The position numbers were made by a program, and so were the translations under genes. A stretch of 64,000 nt of DNA from Malassezia japonica (Eukaryota > Basidiomycota > Malasseziomycetes > Malasseziales > Malasseziaceae). Below the pieces are notes generated by a model. The model searched no databases. It was not told the origin of the DNA and saw nothing but the letters and a program-made list of their open reading frames with translations. Positions 28,035-38,400 of this stretch are shown piece by piece (the stretch's first letter is position 1; every line of letters starts with the position of its first letter). The stretch is taken from positions 186,001-250,000 of the forward strand of contig NC_083373.1 in assembly GCF_029542785.1 (NCBI RefSeq). Direction: 5' to 3'.

Positions 28035-28928
28035 ATGTCGGAGTCGGGACCCCAGCCTTTCAAGCACCTCGCGGTGCCCCCGCAGGATGTATTCAAGCCG
28101 GACTTGTTCAAGGACCAGGTCGTATTTGTGACCGGTGGCGGTTCGGGTATCTGCTATAAAATCGCCGAGACGCTTATGCGTTTCGGCGCCAAGGTCGCCA
28201 TCGTCGGACGCAAGGCCGACCGCCTGCGCGCCGCGGCGGAGCAGCTCGAGCGCGACACGGGCTCCAAGGCGATTGCTACGCCGGGAGATGTGCGCAAGAT
28301 TGAGACGATCGAGGAGGCGGTCAAGCAGACGATCGACGTCTACGGCAAGATCGACCACGTCATCTGCGGCGCCGCCGGCAACTTTTTGGCGCCGATGATG
28401 GGTCTGTCCTCGAATGCGTTCCGCGCGGTGGTCGAGATCGATCTGATTGGCACATACAATACGGTGCGCTCGACAATGGAGCACGTCAAGAAAAACCACG
28501 GCAACTACATTCACATCTCCGCGACGCTGCACTACTCCGGTCTGCCGTGGCAGGCCGCGCCTTCGGCCGCCAAGGCGGGCGTCGACGCGCTCTCGAACGT
28601 GATTGCCGTCGAGCTCGGTCCGTTTGGCGTGCGCAGCAACTGCATTGCGCCGGGCCTCATCAACGGCACCGAAGGCGCCGACCGTCTCGTGCCTGAGGGG
28701 CGCGACGAGTTCGTTTCGGGCTTCACGCCCGTGCAGCGCATCGGCGAGAAGGACGACATCGCGAACGCGGTCATCTTCTTGCTCAGCCCGGCCGCCAGCT
28801 GGATTTCGGGTCAGATTCTGGTCGTCGACGGCGGCTCAACGCACTTCCGCGGGCCCATGCTGCCGTACCCTGATTCGGTGCTGGACCCGGTTGCATTCAA
28901 GAGCCTCATGCCAGGATCAAAGTTGTAG
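28035..28928 (+). CDS. SPS19: Peroxisomal 2,4-dienoyl-CoA reductase
   Basis: Intronless, 297 residues, short-chain dehydrogenase fold. The NADPH site is VVFVTGGGSGICYKIAETL, followed by GRKADRLRAA, the CGAAGNFLAPMMGLSSNAF segment typical of DECR2/Sps19, and ISATLHYSGLPWQAAPSAAK. The C-terminus MPGSKL is a strong PTS1 signal, so the product should be imported by Pex5, also encoded in this window. The enzyme reduces 2,4-dienoyl-CoA during beta-oxidation of unsaturated fatty acids with even-numbered double bonds. The TAG stop (28926-28928) directly abuts the reversed stop codon of KU70 (28929-28931) with no base between them. Confidence 0.94.
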   Translation: MSESGPQPFKHLAVPPQDVFKPDLFKDQVVFVTGGGSGICYKIAETLMRFGAKVAIVGRKADRLRAAAEQLERDTGSKAIATPGDVRKIETIEEAVKQTIDVYGKIDHVICGAAGNFLAPMMGLSSNAFRAVVEIDLIGTYNTVRSTMEHVKKNHGNYIHISATLHYSGLPWQAAPSAAKAGVDALSNVIAVELGPFGVRSNCIAPGLINGTEGADRLVPEGRDEFVSGFTPVQRIGEKDDIANAVIFLLSPAASWISGQILVVDGGSTHFRGPMLPYPDSVLDPVAFKSLMPGSKL

Positions 28929-31032
28929 TTATGATGTAGCAAGATGAGCACTTAGCACGCCCAGCAATTCATTCTTGCGGCCCGAGGTCGGCAGGCCAAA
29001 GTGGTGGCACGCGGCGCGCAGGTCGCCAACGAGGAGCTGCGTAAGTAAGGTAACGTACCCTGCCTAGTACACCTTCGTTGTACATATTGCGCACCTCTTT
29101 CTCGCGTGCGGGATCAAACGGCGCAGAGGGAGCGCTCGCTTTGGGCGCACGGGGGGGAGGTGGCGCAGGCGTGGTGCGTGGGTCCGCCAACAGAGCCTCG
29201 TTCCACGTCCGGATCGCTGCGCTGGCACGCTGGGTAAGACGGAGAAGAACGCACCTCGTGGATCAGATCATAGTCGGGTAGAATGGTATCCCTGTACGCA
29301 GGCACTGGCGTTCCGAATGCCGACGCCATTAGCACACTATAATGGTGATGCAGCGCGGGGTTCGTAAACGCATCGGGATTCAAGGGCGCCTTGCGCAAAA
29401 AGGTGTCTATCACCTTGCCAGCCGCCACGACCTCTTCGCTGTTTGCTGGGTGAGTCGGGCAACGTACCGTTGTCGGTGTTTCCAGACGGTGCATCGCGGA
29501 TATCGTCAGCGTACGGCAGGACAATCATGTTCATGCCGGGCGGGACGAGCTGGTTTCCTTCTTCGTCGAGCTCTTCGGCCTGGGGAAGGATCGCGACAAA
29601 GGCCGGAATCACATTCTCCCTCGGGGCATACAGGCCCAGCGCGTACTTGTTCTTGGTCAGCATGGACTGCAGCAGCGCCGCAAAGGTACGCTTGCTTCCA
29701 GGCTGCTCGAGGTCCGAGGGGTACAGGAAGTAGGCATGCTTAATATTTTCGAAGAAGTGAAGTGTGTCTCTGCTCTTGAAGCCAAGGAGCTTGATGCCGG
29801 GAATGCACCCAAACGTGCGCAAGGACTTGACCTCGTCCTCCGACAGCAGCACCTGCGCCGGATTCATGGGATCGTCGCAGATCTGGTAGGCATTGGCGAC
29901 CTGCGCGGCACTCACGCGGTTGCCGGACTGGGTATCATAGAGGTGCTGGTACGCCATGACTTCGTACATATCCTCCGGGTCTTCCATGCCGTACGACGAC
30001 ACCTTGACCGGGGGGTCCTTGGTCGCCTCCGAGACCAGCGCGTAGCCCTTGACGTGGATGCGCCAGTGCGAAGGGCGCTGAGCCTTGGCGTGCTTGTCGT
30101 CGTTCGGCTTGGACAGGCTGCCGAGGTCAAAGAGCAGGTCAAAAATGACGCGCTTCGGCATTTCGCGGCCCCCCATTTGCTCCTCGAGCTCCTGCAGCTT
30201 CAGCGCCGAGTCCCATGCCTTGCGTTTCGACCCATTCTGGTCCTGCATCTGCCGCAAGCGCCACGGGCGGAGCGCATCATCCACAATCCCGTCGTCGTAC
30301 ACGCCCACGATCTCTGCATAGAACGCATTCACACGGAACTCGTGCAGCTTGGTCGACATAAAGAACGGCTCCATGTCGATGCCTCGACGGTACATATCCT
30401 TCATACGGTCGATGCATGCTTTCTGTGCCAGCTGCTTAGACTCCCCGGGCTGCGGCTCGTCTTGGTTCGTAATAAAAAAGATGCGGCGTGTACCGGCTTT
30501 GGCACTGGGTGAGTCGCGCGACGTACGCCGAGGTAAGCAAGTGCAGTGCATTCGACAAGACATGCTCAATCGGCATTTGGTCCGAAGGCGCAAACCGCTT
30601 CTCGAGCACACTGGAACCGCGCTCGGCCGCTGGGTCAGCCGCGATACGTACCCGCAATGAGCTCCTGCAGCGCATACGTGACTGGCACATTGACTTGCTG
30701 TGGCTTGGTGTACTCGACCGTGTGTGGCTTGAACCCACTGCGGCTTTCGGTAGTCATCATCGACTCGGCCTGCATAAGAAGAACGACGTACCGTATTCCA
30801 CAAGAGGATGCCGACGTGGTCCTTGGGCGAGCTCACGAGCTTCATTTCCATGAGACGCGCCGCTGCTCGGAGCGCCATCAGCAGCGGCGGCTCGTCATTT
30901 TCCGCAGCGTGCATCGTCGCTCCACAGTCAATCGCAAACAAGACCACATCTCGGTGGTAGTAGTTCTACATGAGCCGTGCCACCTACCTCCCACGGCACC
31001 GCATGCCCTTCCTCGCCGCCGCCCGCGTCCAT
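28929..31032 (-). CDS. KU70: DNA end-joining protein Ku70
   Basis: Eight exons (30988-31032, 30792-30965, 30652-30769, 30527-30629, 29468-30504, 29255-29445, 29059-29229, 28929-29036) give 648 residues. Six of seven introns are exactly 22 nt and one is 25 nt. Domains in order: an alpha/beta vWA-like region (DVVLFAIDCGATM, VGILLWNT, RRIFFITNQDEPQ), the Ku core with PFFMSTKLHEFRVNAFY, GIKLLGFKSRDTLHFF and ALLQSMLTKNKYALGLY, and a C-terminal SAP DNA-binding domain (LLVGDLRAACHHFGLPTSGR). Ku70/Ku80 binds DNA ends for non-homologous end joining and telomere protection. The first exon (MDAGGGEEGHAVPWE) is needed because the next exon has an in-frame stop directly before its acceptor. The divergent histone-fold gene starts 88 bp away. 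Confidence 0.94.
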
Positions 31033-31120
31033 GCTGGGTGTGGAGATGTGGAGGTGGAGCGGGCGCGTGGCGCGTGGCTTTGTCGCGCGTCGGAACGGCG
31101 CGCGTTCGTTTCGAAGCGCG

Positions 31121-32046
31121 ATGGACGTTGAATCCGCAACTGCCCCGGTGCCTGTCCCCCAGGCACCTGAAAGTGTCCCGCCTCCTGTTCAAGAGAGTGA
31201 GGAGGTGATGATCTCGGACGTGCCCGAGACAGAGGCGCCTAGCTCGGCGCTGGATGGCGATGTCTCGGAGATCGCCGCCGACACGACGATGGAAGGCGGG
31301 CCGAGCACCTCGAAGCGTGCGCCCCGCCAGTACGTCCCGCCGCAGAAAGGAACGACTGTATTTCCCCTTGCGCGTGTGTCGAAAATTATCAAGGTACGCC
31401 GTGCGACTAATTTAGGCCGACAGCGCAGTGGACATTTGCAGCAAAGAGGCGACGTTTTTGATCAGTGCTGCTACGGTACGATTTTTAGTCTAACAGCAGG
31501 AGCTGTTTATCAAAAAGTTTGTCGAGGAAGGATGTACGAATGCACGTATGGACAAACGCAAAATGGTCCGCTACGATGATATGGGTACGTCGATCCCACT
31601 CACCCGCAGCCAAGGCCGCGCAGCAGAACGAATACTTGGATTTTCTTCGTGACGTTGTCCCCATGCCCATCCCGCTCTCGGTAGCCATGCAACAGCGTGC
31701 TGATCTTGCGCAGAGCGGCGAGGGCCATGCACTGGATGTGACGGCCGAGACGCCTGCAGAGGAGCCTGCCGAGACGCCCGTTGGCGCCCCCCATGCCGAG
31801 AGCCAAGACCTGGACCATATTTCTGGCGTGGCGAGTGAACCGGCCCCCTATGCGTCTATACCCGAGGTGCCTGCCTCTTCTGGTCAGCCCGTCGAAAACA
31901 GAGTGCCTGCAACGCAAGATTCCCTGCCCAGTTTTTCGCAGGCGTCGCAAGCGACACCTGCTCCGTCGCTCTCTGCACCAGCTGATGCTGTGAACATTTC
32001 ATCTGCACAGTTTTCCCATGATTCGTCGACTCCTATGGACATGTAG
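31121..32046 (+). CDS. DPB3: Histone-fold protein, Dpb3/CHRAC15 type
   Basis: Four exons (31121-31393, 31416-31475, 31500-31584, 31610-32046) with introns of 22, 24 and 25 nt give 284 residues. The histone fold, residues about 75-165, reads TVFPLARVSKIIKADSAVDI, CSKEATFLISAATELFIKKF, VEEGCTNARMDKRKMVRYDD and MAKAAQQNEYLDFLRDVVP, most like CHRAC1/POLE4/Dpb3, which pair with a Dpb4-type partner in DNA polymerase epsilon or chromatin remodellers. The long N- and C-terminal tails are acidic and Pro/Ser/Ala-rich. Intron 2 ends in CAGCAG, so two acceptors three bases apart are possible (an extra Gln). Which complex it joins cannot be told from sequence. Confidence 0.8.
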
Positions 32047-32090
32047 CACGCTAGTCCCGCACTGCATCCCGAAAAAAAAAAATGGCGTCG

Positions 32091-32096
32091 AAAAAA
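32091..32096 (-). terminator. Pol III T-run terminator of tRNA-Ser
   Basis: Read on the minus strand this is T6, starting one base past the tRNA 3' end. A second, longer T-run follows at about 32072-32082. Confidence 0.8.
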
Positions 32097-32097
32097 T

Positions 32098-32190
32098 CGA
32101 CAACTACAGGGTTCGAACCTGTGTGGGCGGAGCCCATGAGATTGCTGAAAGGATTCAAGTCTCACCCATTAACCACTCTGGCAAGTTGCC
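32098..32190 (-). tRNA. tRNA-Ser(UGA) with 11-nt intron
   Basis: Read on the minus strand the acceptor stem GGCAACT pairs with AGTTGTC, discriminator G as in serine tRNAs. The anticodon stem TGAGA/TCTCA encloses C-T-TGA-A, anticodon UGA, and an 11-nt intron (32143-32153) after base 37. A long variable arm (TGGGCTCCGCCCA) marks class II, and the T loop GGTTCGAACC is standard. It sits in the 214-bp gap between the histone-fold gene and MET3. Confidence 0.9.
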
Positions 32191-32260
32191 AATAAACCAG
32201 ATCGGGACGCGCCATTGCGTCCTTTATTCTCTACGAAAAAATAAAGACGGGGCTGTGCGC

Positions 32261-34010
<1,750 letters not shown>

Positions 34011-34113
34011 GATGAGAAGAAGTTGTACAGCAACGTTGACACCTGCAGCACTTTCTTCGGTGGGGCGCTACCGATTGCGCCATCGGACCGCGAACGCCCG
34101 CCCGCCTCCACAT

Positions 34114-34125
34114 CACGTGCACGTG
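34114..34125. promoter_or_regulatory. Tandem CACGTG sites upstream of MET3
   Basis: Two CACGTG palindromes lie head to tail without a spacer (34114-34119 and 34120-34125), preceded by T so that the first reads TCACGTG. They are in the 215-bp gap between the MET3 start and the MIR1 stop. In yeast, Cbf1 with Met4/Met28 binds TCACGTG to activate sulfur genes; applying that here is inference. Confidence 0.55.
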
Positions 34126-34225
34126 CCAGCACGACGCTGCAAAAAAAAGGGCCGTGCTACAAGAAGATGCAATAGGCGCAAAGGCGCTTGGTTCGGCTAG
34201 TGGGAGACTAAGTACGCCGGGATAA

Positions 34226-35221
34226 TTAGGCCTTCGAGATCTCAGTCGAGTTGGTGGCACCGAGGGCAGCCTTGATCTCACCGTAGATACCGAACTGGAG
34301 GGCAGTGATGGTACCGACCATGATAAGACGGGTGGTGAGACCGGTGAAGAGACCGACGATACCGAGCTCGCCCGAGAACTTGACGAGACGGCCGACGGTG
34401 GTCTCGCCAGGGAGAGCCTTGGTCTTGTTGATCTTCGAGAGCAGGGTGTCGGCGGGCTGCGAGATGACGGCAGCGGCGAGACCGGCAGCGAGACCCGAGC
34501 CAAGGTTGTAGACGGTGGTCTCGGAGGGCGTGAGGTCGTTCTTGGTCTTGCCCGAGGCACGGAGAGCAGCCTCGAGGACGATCTCCATGGTCGAGAACTT
34601 GGCCATGTTGTAGGGCACTTGCTTGAAGAGGATGGGGCCGAAACCAGCGTAGAAGCCGCCAATGCCCTCCTCGCGCAGGATACGGGCGAAACCGCCAAAG
34701 AGACCGTTAGCGAAGGTGGGCTGCGAGACGAGACGGATACGGGTGGCCTCGAGGGGGCAGAGCGCAATGTCGGCGAAGAACTCGGCGAGGGCCGAGGCGG
34801 CGAGGTAGACGGGCATGCGGTTCTGCTGGGCCTTCTCCATACCGATGTTCTCGACGATGAGCTTCTTGAACAGCTCGTAACCGCCGAACTTGAAACCACC
34901 CTGCAGGAAGTAACCGGCAAAGGTGGGGCCGAAACCAGTGAGCAGAGCACCGGCACCCTCCTTGGCAATGATCTGACGGAAGCTGCCAATAACACCCTTG
35001 TTGTAAACCGTGGGCTCAAGCTGGATACGGGTCTTGACCACATCGACGGGCGTCATGGCACCGTGGGTGATGGAGCTGGGTCAGCGATGCAATACGTACC
35101 AGCACAGCGCACCGGCAAGGGCAAAGCGCGAGTACAGGTCCACACCAGTGGGGGGCTTGGCCTCCAGCACAGAGTTGACGGGGTAGGCAGAGCCAACAAA
35201 CTTCTGGGTGTACGACGACAT
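34226..35221 (-). CDS. MIR1: Mitochondrial phosphate carrier
   Basis: Two exons (35100-35221, 34226-35075; intron 24 nt) give 323 residues. Three mitochondrial carrier repeats are visible, beginning [30 protein letters not shown] and [15 protein letters not shown], each with the Px(D/E)xx(K/R) signature and followed by gate helices such as [20 protein letters not shown]. The sequence pattern is that of the phosphate carrier Mir1/Pic rather than a nucleotide carrier. It imports phosphate for ATP synthesis, fitting ATP16, which is also in the window. The N-terminus [20 protein letters not shown] has no cleavable-looking presequence. Confidence 0.93.
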
Positions 35222-35446
35222 TATGGCGATACCGAGTGGTGGGTTGGAAACGTCTTCGACATTGGGTTGTTCTTTTGTGCCGCGGTCGGACAGCTGCTGC
35301 ACGTGCCGCAGGGCCCGCGGACCTGATAGGGCGCGGCGACCGGGACGTGCAGAAACAGGCCCCCTGGTTGGCTCTACGGGACTCCACCCCGGTTCCGGCC
35401 GAAGACGGAGCGACGCCTGCCCTGGCGGCAGACAGGCCCGTGCACA

Positions 35447-38400
35447 TTATTCGGACCAAGGCGCGAGGAGCTGGCCTAGGTTTTGGAGCTCCTCGGGGAG
35501 CGCAGCGCGCACATGCTGCATCGCGAGCGTAGAGATGCTGTTGTGGATACGCGTGACGAGCTGCGCGAGGATGTGCATCAACTCCGTGTCCGTGGCTTCT
35601 TCACGCGTCGCGATGATCAGCAGCTCAGGATAGCGCGTCAGGCACCGCTCCACCACTTTGCTGCGGTCGGCATGCGGCGGGGGCGCAGTGTGGCCGTGCC
35701 CGCGTACAATATCGTGCAGATCCGAGCGCTCAGGGTCCAACGGATCGATGCCAGGGAAGCACATGCCAGTCGACAGCGCCTCAAGGCGCAGGCACAACAG
35801 CCCGATCTGTTTCACCTGGTCTAGTTCCAGCAGCTCCATCGTAGGCTCATAGATCTGGAGCTTGGTATCGCTGGGACGTACACCGGGGAGATGGCGGTAA
35901 CGTCCGCTGAGCTGCTTGGGGTATACCAGAGACAAATGCTCCGGAATCTCGATGCCTTTCAGGCGGCGCTCGCCCATCGAGATGATGCCGAGGCCGAGGC
36001 GCCGCAAAAAGACCACCTCGCGGGGGATGTGCGACTGGCCCAGCGGGGGGTGCGTCACTTCGGTCGGCGACGTCTCGGTGTCCTCGTACTTGCCGAGGAG
36101 CATTTCCAGCTCGTTCACCACATCGCGACTCACCAGAATCTGGCCACCGTCGGCAGCATTGCTAATACGCGCCGCACGGTTCACCATCGGACCAAAGTAG
36201 TCCATACGGTTGTTCACAGGATCCACCTCGCACACCGGCGAGCCCCAGTGGATGCCCATACGCACAGACAACCCACGGTAGATTAACGTGCCATCTTCGT
36301 CGTGGACAGGGTGCCCGTCGTCGGAGTCGAGGATCTCTTGCGGCCAGTCGACGCTGAGCAAACGCAGCTGCACGCTAAAGCACCACAAGAGTGCCTCGCC
36401 GACGGACGGGAAAGAGACCATGAATGCATCGCCTTCGGTCTTGGCCTCGTAGCCACCGATGCTGCGCAGCTGCCGGCGGAGCAGCAAGTTGTGCAGGCGG
36501 ATCGCGGCCTGCATGCCGGGGTTCGTCTCCCAGAGCAGCGTCGAGTGCTTGATATCCGTAAAGACCAGCGCCACCTGGCCAATCGGCGGCAGGACCTCGC
36601 GCTCGAGACGCGCCAGCGTGCTGTCATTGTCGGCGCGGCTGCGACGCGTGAGCTTCTTCGAATAGTCGACTCCGCGCTGCAGCGCATGCGCGTGCTGCAC
36701 GTTTGCATCGAGCTGCTCGTGGAAGAGCGCGCCAACCGCGACGACCATCACGGTAATGTGGCCCGTCGCGCCATAGCTCACCGCAATGTCACGCAGACGC
36801 TGACTCGCGTGCCGGGGGTGCTCGCGGTCCATGCGCGCGATATCCACCGCCATCTGGTAGGGAATGTACCGCCAAAGCTCGGCGTTCGCCAGAATCACAA
36901 ACTCGTCCGCATCCGTCAGCTCGACGCACTGCACCGACGGGCACGCCGAGATGATCGGCGTGAGCTGGAAGTGGCCAAACGCACGCGCGACGTGGACCTT
37001 GTCGTTGACATAGCCACGCAGTGAGACCCAGCCTTCAGCGCTGCGGATGCGCTGCGTCTCGTCGCGGTTCAGCGGATCGTGCTTCGTGCCGAGCACGCGC
37101 ATCGCTCCACCGACACGCGACAGGACGGCGAGTGCGTCGCCGACATTGGCAATATACAGGCGGTGACCACGCTGGTAGGCGAGAATGGCCGTGGCGCTCG
37201 CTTCCCACAGCATTTTGTGCGTGCCCGGGGTAGTGCCCGGCCAGCCCCAAAAGAGCTCCTGTGCCCCTGCGCCGTTCGCCGTGGCGGCGGCGGCAGCCGC
37301 CGCCACGAGGCTCGCGCCTTGCGTGCTGGTCGCCGCGGTCTTGTCCTTGGAGACGTCCATCCCCAGGACGTGTTCGGCGTACGTCTGGTCGAGGCGCAGG
37401 AACGCGCGGCGCAGCGCCGTCTCGACCCTGTCCTCACCCGGAGGCACATGGTGGCGGTGGTCGAGAAACGGCATGCCGACGCGGTGCAGCTCCTCGTTGA
37501 GGATACGGCCGCAGTGGTTCGCGACGTAGCGCGCAATGTGACTGCCTGCGCGCAGGCACGGATCGTGCCCCTCGACGAGGCCAAACAGCGCCTCGTGGTC
37601 CGAGTTGCGGTAGCTGGACAGGACGACATCCGACACGTGGAGCGCGTCGTGCATGCCGAGGGTGTCGGCAATGCCGTACGGCATCGAATTGATCTGCGAG
37701 AGTGTCGTGCGCACGCGGCGGTCGTCGGTCTCGTCCGGCAGCGGCTGGTGCGTCATGGTGACCTCCATCAGACCGAGCATGCGCAGGTGACGCAGGCGAT
37801 TAAAGTCGGCAATGTTGCGCTCGCGCCCTTCCGTACCCGTGAGCTTGGGCTTGATCTCAAAGCGCTGGTTGCCCGACAGGTTGAGGTAGCGTAGCTCGGG
37901 GTTGGCGTTCCAGTTCCAGTCATAGTGCCAGTTGGCAATGTTGTACTTGAGGATATTGTTGCCCGCGTCGAGCGAGCGCAGGCGCTTGAGCCGCCCAAGC
38001 TCTGCCGGGAGCGACAGGAGCTTGTTGCCATTGATAAACAGCACACACAGGCGCTCCAGCCGCTCCATGTCGTCGGCTGGCAGCGAGCTGAGCTTGTTGC
38101 CGCTCAGGTACAGTTCGCGCAGCTCGCCGAGGTGCGCGAGTGCGCCGACCGGTACTTCGTACAGGTCGTTCATGCTCAGGTTGAGCACCTCGAGCTCCGA
38201 GAGGAGCGTCAGCACAGAGAACACGTCGTCCGTCAGACGGTTGTCGGCCAGGCGAAGCAGCACAAGCGAGTACTTGAGCGGGTTCGCCCGCTGGCCGTCC
38301 GGCGTGGCCGTGTCGGGCGGCAGCGGAAAGGTATCGAGCAAGTTGGAGCTGGCGTTGATCGCGTACAAGTTTGGGCACCGCCAGAGGCCCGCCGGAAGCG

